This document shows, piece after piece, positions 36,913-48,112 of a stretch of DNA of 64,000 nucleotides. The stretch comes from Alnus glutinosa (Eukaryota; Streptophyta; Magnoliopsida; Fagales; Betulaceae). Every line of letters begins with the position of its first letter. Position 1 is the first letter of the stretch. The translations under genes were made by a program, and so were the position numbers. Below the pieces are notes generated by a model. That model was not told the origin of the DNA. It saw nothing but the letters and a program-made list of their open reading frames with translations, and searched no databases. Where the stretch lies: positions 34,822,620 through 34,886,619 of the forward strand of contig NC_084887.1 in assembly GCF_958979055.1 (NCBI RefSeq), given 5' to 3'.

Positions 36913-36970
36913 CTAATCAGATGAAGGTTTAGTTGAAAACTTGAAAAGCATGTAATGCTTGTAAGGCTTT
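36838..36970 (-). repeat. Tandem duplication of the epimerase 3' end
   Basis: A unit of about 73 bp containing the last codons of the epimerase and flank occurs twice in a row (36838-36910 and 36911-36970). The same arrangement is present at 21350-21490 beside the pseudogene, so it predates the gene duplication. Confidence 0.75.
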
Positions 36971-39932
36971 CCAGGACTCACAATCGTAGAAGGGAAATTG
37001 GGGTGGTTGACTGAGTCAGGAAATGCTTGAGTCTCCAAACAGAGCGCTGCGTGTGATTGGTACACAAATCCACCTTTTCCCTTCACATCCTTGAGAAAGT
37101 TTCCAGTATAGAACTGCACACCTGGAGCATTTGTTGACAGCTCCAATACCCTTCCTGACTTCTTCTCGTGCACCACTGCTGTCGGTTTCATCTTATGCCC
37201 AACCCCACCATCAATCACATAGTTGATATCATAACCGGTAGGTAGCTTTTTGATCCTGCTACCAACGGTGTAGGGTTTGAGGAAATCATAGGGTGTTCCT
37301 TTCACGGAAGCAAATTTTCCAGTTGGAATAAGATGGCTATCAACAACTGTGATGTGGGATCCAAATATCTGGACCTCATTGGAAAGGATATCGCCGCTGT
37401 TATGGCCACCTAAGTTCCAGTATGTGTGCTGGGCCAGATTCACTGGAGTAGGCTTGTTTAGAGCTTTGGCTTTCATTGTTACACTTAATTGGTTGTTCCC
37501 AAGGAGCGTGTAGCTGACAGTGACAAAGAGATCTCCAGGAAATCCTGCAGAACATTCAAGACAATCCATAAGAAAACCAATGGGGTTCTTTCTTTTCAAC
37601 CAAAGGATGGTTCACCAGCTCATCATTTGAGATTGTCTAAATAACAAAGACAACCATCACTTTGTACATTCTTATGTATGTCTATGTAAGTATCATAGTC
37701 ATTGATATGAGTATTGAGTGAGCAGATATGGTGTAACGCCCCGATTTCATATTAGGAAGAGATAAATAGCTTGCATAAAGTAAATGGTTTATAAAGATAC
37801 TAATGGGTGCTAAGTCTTACATTACCCAGTTACTAAGTGAAACTGGACTTTATAAATAATTCTAGGGAAACTCCAAATTGACTAATCATTTTAGGGTGAT
37901 AGCGCAGATGTGGCTAGCGCTTTTCCTTGGGTCGTTACTATTGGTATCAGAGCTACCTAGTAACACCAAGTCATGCGGTACTGGAACACCGTATGATATG
38001 GCCATGACGAAGACGTCACAGGTTTAAGGGAGGGAGTTTGTAACACCCCGGTTTCATATTGGGAAGAGATGAATAGTTCACATAGAGTGAATGGTTTATA
38101 AAAATACTTATGGGTGCTAAGTCTCACATTGCCTAGTTACTCGGTGAAATTGGGCTTTATAAGGAATTCTAGGAAAACTCCAAATTAACTAGTCATTTTG
38201 GAGTGGTAGTACAGATGTGGCTAACGTTTTTTCTTGGATCGTTACTTATGGAGAAAAGTTCAATATGTGGGAATAAAGAGTTACATGCCTTGGTCGCCAT
38301 CAGGGCTGAGATAGCAGAAAACAATGTGAGGAGCGTGACCTTCATTCTTATGCGCTTTCACCTTCCAAACAACATCGCTAAATCCTCGAGAGCCACCTAT
38401 GAACGTGATCAAGTAAGCAACCCGTTGCAACAAGTAGAAAAATCAATTTTTAACAAATATTCTCTCCTGGGGTAGAGAGAAATTAAATGAGAATAATGTA
38501 CCATGAAGTGTGTTATTTCCTTCATTTGCAACTATTTTATAATGGGTGCCATTCAAAGTAAACTGTGCACCACCAATTCTGTTAGCAACCCGTCCAACCA
38601 TAGCACCAATGTATGATGAATCCGTCTAGAGAGGGTGCAAAATTTGCAATAAGTTGTCAGTTTTTTGTAAAAGAAAACAAATACAAAAAATTAGGAATAA
38701 GAACTGCAATGGATTAGTGTATATAGAATGTAGAGCTTAGCCTAAGACTTTGCTAGAATTCTCCTCTATCCCCGCAAACACCCTTATTGTTTAAGAAAAA
38801 TTGGCTGTTTTTTTTTGTTGCCAATTTGATAAAATAAAATAAAATCTCATCTCTATTCTGGTTAGTGACTCACTGAATTGCATCAGATACATCATGAATT
38901 TCAAAGTCTAGCATATCTATGTGACCAAAGGAAACTTCAAGAACTAAAACGGTGAGCTCACTTGGGAAGCTCCAAACCAGGAAAAGTCAAAGTTATTGCA
39001 CCTAATGCTTACATAAGAAAGCCGGCCACCGAAAATAATCAATATAATTGAAGTTTTCCAATCATCAAACTCCGCTAAATAAGCTCCAACCATGAAAAGT
39101 TAAATAGCTTCTAGCGGTCAAAAAGAAATTTCAGGATGTCTTAATATTATGCAGTCATTTATGCCTCAGAAAAATCAGAAATGTAAGTACTATTTGTTTA
39201 ATAATATGGTCCTACCATAACTTCTACTCCAATTTCATAGTAAAAATAAATAAGAGAGTTAATTACAAGGAGCCATAAATGCGAATACCCACCTTTTATA
39301 AAATGCATAAATTTAAACTTTTCATTTTATTGGGTGTTGAAATTATGAGTCTTCTATATAAAGCTTAGATATATGGGCTGTCACCTCGATAAAATTTGTA
39401 CAACAAGTTAGAGAATATGGTCACTAGGTGGGTCGGCTAATCAGGCTTTTCTAGAGGAAAAATATTTACAAACGACAAAGCACACAGCAAATATTGCTAA
39501 CACGGTTCTGTCTGAACTTTGATTGAGAGAGATAAAGAGAGGCAATGTGGATCTCCCAAACAAAAAAGTCTGAGATTTTCCATTGCTGCATATGAAGCAA
39601 AAACTCTCACCTGGTACTCCTTGATTGAATCGTACCCAAGAACAACATCAGCTAACTTTCCTGGAAAGAAACACGAAAACAGATTAAAGATGGAGAGTAA
39701 TAGCATGGGAGAGAAGTTATTGAGGAGGATTACAATCCAGAGAGATGGTTCACTTACCATTTTTGTCAGGGAGATGAAGGGAGACAATGGTTGCACCCCA
39801 GTTGGTAAAGTTCACGGAGATATCACCCTTTTTCAGCTCATAGAACCCAATCTCTTCCTTTTTTGCATAGCCATTGACAAACCCAAATGCAGCTAGAACG
39901 ACGAAACAGCAGAGCAAAGATAACTTTGCCAT
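36913..39932 (-). CDS. Aldose 1-epimerase (galactose mutarotase-like), secreted
   Basis: Interconverts alpha and beta anomers of aldoses such as galactose and glucose. Five exons join in frame: 39932-39758, 39660-39611, 38625-38502, 38396-38289 and 37544-36913, giving 362 aa, the usual length. A signal peptide (LLCCFVVLAAFGFVNG) points to the secretory route. Family motifs are NWGATIVSLHLPD, NEGNNTLHG, HTYWNLGGHNSGD with the active-site His, GVQFYTGN, and LCLETQAFPDSVNHP with the catalytic Glu. Intron 4 has a GC-AG boundary (CAAG, then GCATGT), shared with the pseudogene copy, and carries a 515-bp TRIM. No frame defect is seen. Two G-boxes lie about 370-395 bp upstream. This is the only intact epimerase copy in the window. 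Confidence 0.92.
37732..38246 (+). mobile_element. TRIM retrotransposon in epimerase intron 4
   Basis: Two 208-bp LTRs (37732-37939 and 38039-38246) bracket only 99 bp. The primer-binding site TGGTATCAGAGC is at 37942-37953, and a purine tract (AAGGGAGGGAGTT) precedes the right LTR. A 5-bp target duplication TATGG flanks it exactly (37727-37731 and 38247-38251). The epimerase pseudogene has the empty site. The LTRs differ at roughly 30-35 positions by eye, mostly transitions. The LTR starts with TG but ends in ACT rather than CA. Confidence 0.9.
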
Positions 39933-40428
39933 TTCTTCAGACAGAATAGCGTGATCAGATTAGACCAACGATCTTTTTCCACGTTATGGATATATATGAA
40001 TGGTTAAACTTAAATGGGTCTTAATATAGCCGAAAAAGAGTGACTTTTTGTGCTAAAGAGAGATTATAGGGCAGGGATTGAAGGCTGAAGCAGATAAGGA
40101 TTCAGGAGTCAAAATATAGCAAAGGATTGACTTTGCCAAGGGGCTGAAAGGCACGTTGCCCGAACATCGTTGATGTCGTGGGGCCCAACAAAATTCTTTT
40201 ACTACGTTTTGTCAAGATTCCCAAATAAAAGAAAGGCGAGATAAATTTACTTCATTGACCCCGGCCGGCCGGCTTTAAGCCTTAAGGTTCGGGTCTTATG
40301 TCACGTGGTCACTAGACAGTCGCACGTGACGCGGATGGTGAAAATGTACGGTTTACAATTTACGAACTGATTAACCAATGAGCTTTTGTTTACGAAAAAT
40401 AATACAGAAATACTTAAAAAAAATCATG
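39933..40428 (-). promoter_or_regulatory. Epimerase upstream region with two G-boxes
   Basis: CACGTG occurs at 40302-40307 and again at 40323-40328, upstream of the epimerase start. G-boxes bind bZIP and bHLH factors in plants. The paired sites are absent from the corresponding region of the pseudogene copy, where similarity stops near 24030. Function is inferred. Confidence 0.4.
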
Positions 40429-40433
40429 GTTAT

Positions 40434-43400
40434 TTTCATATAGTAAACTATCACGGAAGATGTAAATCAACTACAGAGGATGAAGAACAAAATGTATTTG
40501 GAGAGAATTTGAGAATTGCTTTCATTACGTAAAAATGAGAAAGAAAACAGAATACAACTTATATACTGTACGATTACAAAGGTAAAGAAAGAAAAATATC
40601 TACTAAGTTACATCTGTAATCCAGAAACAGTCTGGATATTAAACACGTGGTCTAACTATCTAACAAGAAAATACAGCTCATAACAGCTCATATAAGCACG
40701 TGTAAAGCATAACTGTGAAACCCCCCCTCAAGATGAACTATATATATTTAAGAGGTTCATCTTGGAAGTGATTGCAGAAAACGGAGCAAAGCCAAGAGGC
40801 TTAGTAAAAATCTCAGCAAGCTGATGATCAGATTTGACATGAAGAGTTCGAATAACACCCTTTTGAATCTGTTCACGAACAAGGTGGCAATCGATGTCAA
40901 TATGCTTTGTTCGTTCGTGGAAAACGGGGTTGGTAGCAATGTGTAAAGCAGCTTGTGAGTCACAAAAGAGTAAAGCAGAGTGAGGAGAATAAGCATGAAG
41001 ATCCTTAAGTAAAGAGGAAATCCACAAGATCTCACAACATGCCACAGCCATGGCCCTATACTCAGATTCAGCAGATGACTGAGACACAGTCTGTTGCTTC
41101 TTGGACTTCCAAGAAATAAGAGAATCACCAAGGAATAGGCAGAAGCCAGTAACCGATCGCCTAGTGTCTGGACAGGCAGCCCAATCAGCATCACAGAAAG
41201 ATTTCAATTTGAAATCACATTGGGCAGAGAAGAAAAGACCTTGACTGGGAGCAGACTTAACATACCGAAGAACTCGAAATGCTGCATCCAGATGAGGTTT
41301 CCGAGGAGTGGACGACATAAATTGACTTAATACTTGTACCAAGTAAGCCAAATCAGGTCTAGTAATTGTTAAGTAAAGCAAGCGACCAACCAGGCGACGA
41401 TAAACAGAAGGATCATCTAAAAGATCACCTTCAAGCTTAGAAAGTCTAAGGTTACTATCCATAGGAAAATTTACAGGTTTAGATGCAAGTAAACCTGAAT
41501 CTTCTAAAATTTCCAGAGCATACTTCCTCTGACACACAGAAATACCAGTGGACTTTCGAGCAACTTCTAAGCCCAGAAAATACTTCAAATCACCCAAATC
41601 CTTAAGTTTGAATTTCAGATTCAGCAATTGAATAAAAGATGCAATGTCTGCAGAATTGTTTCCAGCCAATACTATGTCATCAACATAGACAAGAAGAACA
41701 AGAAAAGAAGTACCAATCTGTCTTGTGAATAGACTATAATCAGATTTGGATTGTAAAAACCCAAGGCTAAGTAAAGTAGAGGAAAATTTAGAGAACCACT
41801 GTCTAGATGCTTGTTTCAATCCATAAAGTGATTTGGTGAGCTGACATACTTGAGAACTCTTAGAAGAAAAACCAGGAGGCAGCTCCATGTAAACCTCCTC
41901 ATGCAAATCCCCATGGAGGAAAGTATTGTTAACATCCAATTGGTGTAAAAACCAGTTCTTTGCCGCAGCCACTGCAAGTAAACATCTCACAGTTGTCAAC
42001 TTAGCAATCGGAGAGAAAGTTTCATAGAAATCCAATCCTTCACTTTGGGTATAACCCTTAGCAACTAACCGAGCCTTGTATCTCTCAAGACTACCATTAG
42101 CTTTCAACTTAACCTTGTAAACCCACTTACAACCAATAGCATGCTTACCCGGAGGAAGATCAACCAATTTCCATGTATGGTTAGCCTCAAGGGCATCAAT
42201 TTCAGCTCGCATGGCATCACGCCAATGAGGAATCTTAGCCGCTTGATGATAAAACCAAGGCTCAAAGTAAGAAGAAACAGATAAGCTAAAACATTTATGA
42301 TTAGAAGAGAGTTTATCATAAGAAAGATAAGATGATAAACCAAAAGAAGGAATACCTGAAGAAAGAACCGGAAGTGGCATGGTTGAAGATGGAACCGGGG
42401 AAGAAGTGGCAGCCAAATGACAATGATAATCCTGCAAATAACTTGGTTGACACTTAGACCTGGTAGATTTCCGAATAGGAATGGAAGGAACAGAATGAGA
42501 ATTTGAAGGAGAAATAGATTGTTGTATGGTACTACTAGGAGAATCAGTAGGAATATGAGATACAGAAGGAGAGGAGGAAGTAGGAAAAGTAGTAGAAGAT
42601 GGAAAAATATCAAAAGAAGGAATAGACTTAGGTAAAACAAGTTGATTAGAACAAAAAGGTGTTGAAGAAATTGAATGTGGAGAAGAATAAGGAAAAATTG
42701 TCTCATGAAATACAACATCCCGAGAAATGAAGAATTGTTTAAGAGTAATATCATAAAGCCGGTAGCCTTTGACACCAGAAGGGTAACCAAGAAAAATACA
42801 AGCTCGGGCCCTAGGATCGAATTTGGTGCGATTTCTAAAAAGTGTGGAAGCATAGCACAAACATCCAAACACTTTAAGATGAGAATATGTGGGAACAATG
42901 GAATACAAACGTTCAAAAGGAGTTGTGTTATTGAGTAAGGGAGTTGGGGTGCGGTTGATGAGATAGACTGCTGTAAGAATACATTCACCCCAAAATTTAA
43001 GAGGCAAATGAGCCTGAAATCGAAGGGCACGGGCAACATTTAAAAGATGTTGATGCTTTCTCTCAGCCACTGCGTTTTGTTGAGGAGTTTCAACACAAGT
43101 GCATTGATGTATAACTCCTTTGGAAGAAAAGAAATCAGGCATATGAAACTCACTGCCATTATCAGATCTTAAACATTTGATTTTGACATTGAATTGAGTC
43201 TCTACTAAATAAAAGAATGAAGTAAGAAGAAATCGTGTCTGAGATTTATGAGACATTAAGAATACCCAAGTGAATCGGCTAAAATCATCAACAATAGTGA
43301 GGAAGAATCGGGAATTATTTGAAGAAGGTGTTGAAAAAGGACCCCAAATATCACAATGAATGATATCAAAAATGCATGTGGAAAAAGTATTATTAATAGG

Positions 43401-45689
43401 AAAAGAAATGCGATGTTGTTTAGCTAAAGGACAAACTGAACAATTTTTATTTGAAGTACTGGATAAACCAGGAATTACATTGTGAAGCAAAAGTAATCTT
43501 GAATCAGACAAGTGACCAAGCCTAGAGTGCCACACATTGGCAGAAATATGTACAGAATTATTTACAGAAGTAACTGAAGGTAAAGTGCTACCAATGTGTG
43601 ATACAGGTGTTATTGAAACAGAATTCAAAGTAGGAACAGACAATGGTAAAAGGTCATCCAAGTTATGCTGGAGAAGATGATAGAGACCACCAATTTCCTT
43701 ACCCAGCCCAATCGTCTTCCAGCCGGACACTTGCTGAATGAAACAAAATTCAGACAAGAAAATACAACAGCAGTTAAAGAACTTAACTAACTTGCTCACA
43801 GAGATGAGATTAAAAGAAAAAGAGGGAACACACAAGACATTAGTCAAAATTAAACTGGCAGAAATTTTAACAGTGCCAATGTGTGTGACAACTGCAGAAT
43901 TGCCATTTGGTAATCGGACCTTTTTAGTGACAAGAGAAGTAATAGATGTAAGAAATGAAACTGAGCAAACAATATGATATGTGGCACCCGTGTCAATGAC
44001 CCACGGATACCTATGAGAATTATGTATAGCTAATTGAAAAAGAGATTGTGAAGAGAAAACCGAATGTTTTCCTTCAAGATTATGTGTTTGAAAAGCAGAA
44101 AAACAAACAAGATTACCTGTTATCTCAGAGAACAAATGATCTTGGTTATCATTTGGAGCAGGTGGAACCGAAATATCATCAGCAACCTTAGCCCGTAGTA
44201 GTGCCAATAGTTGTTGACACTGATCAGAAGTGATAGGAAGCTGAGGCTGAGGCTGAGACATGGAACATTCAGAAACTTGATTAGCTGAAGAAATTTGCTT
44301 GCCCTTTGTGAATTTATATCCGGGAGGATATCCATGCAACTTGTAGCATTTCTCAATTGTATGCCCAAGGAGACCACAATGAGTGCACATGGGACGCTCT
44401 TTACGAGGATACTGTGTCTTTTGACCTTGGAAAGTTGATGGCTTCGAAGAATTGTATCTTGTCACCATAGCAGCTGGAGTAGCACTGATAGGAGCAAAGA
44501 ATGTAGAGGTAATCTCTCTCTGCCTCTCCTCTTGAACAACCATGGAAAAAATTTTGTTTATGGATGGTAAGGGATCCATAAGCAAAATTTGCCCACGGAC
44601 ATGAGAATAAGACTCATTGAGTCCCATTAAGAACTGATAGGCATATTCTTGCATCTGAAATTCATGAATTGTTCGGGAAGTCCCACAGGAACAAAGAGGC
44701 AAGGGACGATAATTGTTCAATTCGTCCCAAAGACCCTTGAGAGTAGTATAGTAAGAAGTAACAGAGTTGCTATTCTGTGAAAGAGCAGATATAGCCTTTT
44801 GTAGTTGGAAAATACGAGGTCCATTGGACTGAGAAAATCGCTCTTTGATATCGTTCCACATCTCATGAGCGGATTCAATGAAGATGATGCTTGCAGAGAT
44901 CTCTTGAGAAACAGAGTTGAGAATCCACGAAAGCACCATATTATTGCATCTGTTCCAAGCAAAGTACTCAGGAGATTCGACATTAGGTTTTACCAAAGAA
45001 CCGTCTATAAAACCTAACTTATTCTTGGCAGAAAGCGCCATTACCATTGATCGTTTCCAAGTATGATAATTGTTTCCAACTAAAGGCTGAGAAACAAGGA
45101 GAGTCCCTGGACTATCTCCGTGATGAAGATAGTAGGGATTGGAAAATTCTGCAGCAGAAGACGCAGAATTTGATGTAGAATTTGGTAGAACAAATTCCAC
45201 AAATTCGACTTCATTATTAGAAGTTTGAGGATTAGCAGAAGGCATTTTGAATCAGAATATTGAGAAAAAAAAATCAAGAAATTCAATCAAGAACAATATG
45301 AATTGAATCAAAGAAAAACAGAGAATTCAATGAAGATCAATCAGAGAACAAAGAACAATTAGAGAAGAACAGCAATGATCAATACTTGCTGCTCTGATAC
45401 CATTTCAGATAGTAAACTATCACAGAAGATGTAAATCAACAACAGAGGATGAAGAACAAAATGTATTGGGAGAGAATTTGAGAATTGCTTTCATTACGTA
45501 AAAATGAGAAAGAAAACAGAATACAACTTATATACTGTACGATTACAAAGGTAAAGAAAGAAAAATATCTACTAAGTTACATCTGTAATCCAGAAACAGT
45601 CTGGATATTAAACACGTGGTCTAACTATCTAACAAGAAAATACAGCTCATAACAGCTCATATAAGCACGTGTAAAGCATAACTGTGAAA
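40434..45689 (-). mobile_element. Intact Ty1/copia LTR retrotransposon
   Basis: A 5256-bp element in minus orientation. LTRs of 287 bp each (40434-40720 and 45403-45689) differ at about four positions, so insertion is recent. The 5-bp target duplication GTTAT is exact at 40429-40433 and 45690-45694. The Met-tRNA primer site abuts the 5' LTR (45391-45402 on the plus strand reads gctctgatacca), and a polypurine tract lies at 40721-40735. The LTR ends are TTTCA and TGAAA instead of TG and CA. The single ORF is uninterrupted, so the element may be able to move. Confidence 0.95.
40728..45245 (-). CDS. Copia gag-pol polyprotein
   Basis: A 1505-residue polyprotein, full length for the superfamily. 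Order: gag (about 40-270), CCHC knuckle ([14 protein letters not shown], near 290), aspartic protease ([12 protein letters not shown], near 420), GAG-pre-integrase ([11 protein letters not shown]), integrase ([26 protein letters not shown], then a Glu in the last motif), reverse transcriptase ([31 protein letters not shown]) and RNase H ([25 protein letters not shown]). The integrase zinc and DDE residues and the RT YVDD box are present. No frameshift or stop occurs. The start at 45245 is the first ATG after the primer-binding site. Confidence 0.95.
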   Translation of the reverse strand: MPSANPQTSNNEVEFVEFVLPNSTSNSASSAAEFSNPYYLHHGDSPGTLLVSQPLVGNNYHTWKRSMVMALSAKNKLGFIDGSLVKPNVESPEYFAWNRCNNMVLSWILNSVSQEISASIIFIESAHEMWNDIKERFSQSNGPRIFQLQKAISALSQNSNSVTSYYTTLKGLWDELNNYRPLPLCSCGTSRTIHEFQMQEYAYQFLMGLNESYSHVRGQILLMDPLPSINKIFSMVVQEERQREITSTFFAPISATPAAMVTRYNSSKPSTFQGQKTQYPRKERPMCTHCGLLGHTIEKCYKLHGYPPGYKFTKGKQISSANQVSECSMSQPQPQLPITSDQCQQLLALLRAKVADDISVPPAPNDNQDHLFSEITGNLVCFSAFQTHNLEGKHSVFSSQSLFQLAIHNSHRYPWVIDTGATYHIVCSVSFLTSITSLVTKKVRLPNGNSAVVTHIGTVKISASLILTNVLCVPSFSFNLISVSKLVKFFNCCCIFLSEFCFIQQVSGWKTIGLGKEIGGLYHLLQHNLDDLLPLSVPTLNSVSITPVSHIGSTLPSVTSVNNSVHISANVWHSRLGHLSDSRLLLLHNVIPGLSSTSNKNCSVCPLAKQHRISFPINNTFSTCIFDIIHCDIWGPFSTPSSNNSRFFLTIVDDFSRFTWVFLMSHKSQTRFLLTSFFYLVETQFNVKIKCLRSDNGSEFHMPDFFSSKGVIHQCTCVETPQQNAVAERKHQHLLNVARALRFQAHLPLKFWGECILTAVYLINRTPTPLLNNTTPFERLYSIVPTYSHLKVFGCLCYASTLFRNRTKFDPRARACIFLGYPSGVKGYRLYDITLKQFFISRDVVFHETIFPYSSPHSISSTPFCSNQLVLPKSIPSFDIFPSSTTFPTSSSPSVSHIPTDSPSSTIQQSISPSNSHSVPSIPIRKSTRSKCQPSYLQDYHCHLAATSSPVPSSTMPLPVLSSGIPSFGLSSYLSYDKLSSNHKCFSLSVSSYFEPWFYHQAAKIPHWRDAMRAEIDALEANHTWKLVDLPPGKHAIGCKWVYKVKLKANGSLERYKARLVAKGYTQSEGLDFYETFSPIAKLTTVRCLLAVAAAKNWFLHQLDVNNTFLHGDLHEEVYMELPPGFSSKSSQVCQLTKSLYGLKQASRQWFSKFSSTLLSLGFLQSKSDYSLFTRQIGTSFLVLLVYVDDIVLAGNNSADIASFIQLLNLKFKLKDLGDLKYFLGLEVARKSTGISVCQRKYALEILEDSGLLASKPVNFPMDSNLRLSKLEGDLLDDPSVYRRLVGRLLYLTITRPDLAYLVQVLSQFMSSTPRKPHLDAAFRVLRYVKSAPSQGLFFSAQCDFKLKSFCDADWAACPDTRRSVTGFCLFLGDSLISWKSKKQQTVSQSSAESEYRAMAVACCEILWISSLLKDLHAYSPHSALLFCDSQAALHIATNPVFHERTKHIDIDCHLVREQIQKGVIRTLHVKSDHQLAEIFTKPLGFAPFSAITSKMNLLNIYSSS

Positions 45690-45694
45690 GTTAT

Positions 45695-46955
45695 GATAAT
45701 TGAATTGGGAGCATACACTTTATTTAATTATTAAATCATCTATTGGATCGTTGACTTTTATTAGAAGTCTTTTCAAAAAAAAAAATTATTGTTTAAGTAT
45801 TTTATTATTTGATATATAATATAAATATTGTGTAAGACAGTAAGAATTATGATAACAAAGAAAGTTTTTCCTTAAGAATTATGATTATATCTGATTATGA
45901 TTGTTGATGAGCATCTCATAATTGAGCAATTCTATTTGAAATTTATCAAAAGAATAAGAAGTAACAAAGGCATGAAAAGTAGGATTTATCCCACTGATAA
46001 TATAGGAGATTAAATCATCTTCATCGACCGGCTTTTCAACAATAGCGAATTATTGATCAGAAAATACATTAGTTGTCTGCAAGATTCAGCACATGTCTTG
46101 GTGCCTTGACGAGTAGATTGTAACTACTGTCACCTGAGACCTTGACTGGGGCAATCCAAACCTATTAAGAACACAATTACCATGGAAACCAAAGCTCAAA
46201 ACAACCACATTAATAATGTCGCACAATTAATGGAATTGCATATCGATCTGCGAGGTCACATCTTCGTCCAAATTAGAGGAGCTAGGCCCACTTAATTAGG
46301 AGCAAAGTTTTCAACCCAGTTTGGTGTTAATAAGGTAGAATTGGGTCAAGGAGAGAGTGTGAAGGATGAACCCATAAGTTGACGGATTTGGGCCATGTAC
46401 ATATTTATTCCTGGGCTATGGGACGATTGATTTCAGTTGGAAAATCAAGAAATACAAAAACAAAAACGTGTGCTGCCAAGTGCCAATTAAGCAAGGCTCT
46501 TTTCAAAGGACGGCTAATCATAGAGATAGCCAATGCTTTCATCTAGGGGTTCAATAAGAATCAATAGTCATTCAATGAATTTGAAATATTTGAATTTGAA
46601 TAAATATATATAATTTATCTTTAAATGACCAATGAGTCAATGACTCTTGTCCTAATTGTACAACATCCCCTATATATAGACATCAGCTGGAAGATATTGC
46701 TTAATTTATTTAACATTTTCTTCACGAATTTTGTGGGATTTGGATCACAACATTTCGTATCTTTGTGGTATTTGACCTCGTAATAATTAATTCTTAAAGA
46801 GTTAATTAATATGTCTCGAGCAAGGAATGTGAACACTGAAATAGCTTACGAGAGTACAAACTCCCCCGTATATTTCGCTTACACGTTACAGAAAAACTAT
46901 AATTTTTGAAAGTGAGATAGTGAAAAAAAAAAATATATATATATATAGCACATTT
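45695..46955. other. Intergenic before the PQQ array
   Basis: Mostly AT-rich. On the minus strand, 46161-46069 reads as a 30-codon open frame after an AATAG acceptor-like site and ends in TAA; it might be a terminal exon relic, but I do not recognise it. A 71-residue ORF at 46621-46836 has no domain. Confidence 0.3.
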
Positions 46956-46956
46956 C

Positions 46957-46965
46957 TATATATAA
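46957..46965 (+). promoter_or_regulatory. TATA box of PQQ copy A
   Basis: TATATATAA lies 55-63 bases before the ATG at 47020, the same distance as TATA boxes of copies B and C. Confidence 0.55.
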
Positions 46966-47113
46966 GGACTCTCGACTCCCCACATCAATACACTAAAAAC
47001 AGATTGGGACTCCGCTTCAATGGCATCTCACAGATCAAATGGCAGTCGCTTCTTCTTTCTACTCTGCCTGTTTTCTCTCCTAACCTTCATGGCTAGTACT
47101 GCACTTTCCCATG

Positions 47114-47116
<3 letters not shown>

Positions 47117-47167
<51 letters not shown>
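47117..47167. repeat. (CT)n microsatellite in intron 1
   Basis: About 25 CT units just after the exon 1 donor of copy A. B and C lack it along with the rest of the intron. Confidence 0.95.
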
Positions 47168-47171
<4 letters not shown>

Positions 47172-48027
47172 CCTCTGACACACACATACGCATCCATGCA
47201 TGCATGCATAACTGTCACAAGTTTTGATGTCATAGTAATTAACATGAGTTTAATTTGGTGTACGTTTGGTTATATATATAGTCGCATGAGAGGAGGAGAC
47301 CAAAGGGTAAACAAAACTGGTTGAACATGGCGGAGACTTGCATAATAGAAGATATGCAGACAATGAGACACAGATCAGCCCTGCAACTGTTTCCAAGCTC
47401 CAACTGAAGTGGAAATTCTATGCAGGCAAAGATATTACTGCAACACCGGCAATTTTCAATGGTACCCTTTATTTCCCAAGCTGGAACGGCTACATCTACG
47501 CCGTCGAAACATCTGATGGATCACTTGTGTGGAAGAAGAACTTGCAGGAATTAACAGGCCTCAACGCAACGGGTATTGTACCAAATGTCAACTGGACAGT
47601 ATCAAGATCAACTCCAACGGTAGCCGGTGACCTGCTCATCATTGGAATCTATGGACCAGCCGTTGTTATTGCCGTCAAAAGGTCAACTGGAGAGCTTGTT
47701 TGGTCAACCCAGCTTGACGGCCATGTCTCCGGAGTTATCACCATGTCCGGAACTTATTACAAAGGGTTAGTCATCATTCATTTTTACCTGATCATTCTGA
47801 TCTCATAAGGGTATACTTACCTCTCAATTCTATTGTCAGCAGTCACCATATATAACCTATATATACTTTTACCAAATATTGTTCAGTTCGTATTAAAATT
47901 AAACAAATAGTGGATAGTACGTGGTGCGTTATCCGTATGATTTTTTTGAAGTAAAATGAAGAAAGAATAGGATGTTATATATGTTTGAAATAAATTCTTT
48001 CGACCAGAAAAAAGAAAATATATGAAT

Positions 48028-48028
<1 letters not shown>

Positions 48029-48111
<83 letters not shown>
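48029..48111. repeat. (TA)n microsatellite
   Basis: About 40 TA units in intron 2 of copy A. Confidence 0.95.

Positions 48112-48112
<1 letters not shown>

Noticed and set aside
42104-43039. 311-residue minus-strand ORF inside the copia element
   Set aside because: It overlaps the gag-pol frame in another phase, is low-complexity Leu/Phe-rich and has no domain; a shadow of the polyprotein.
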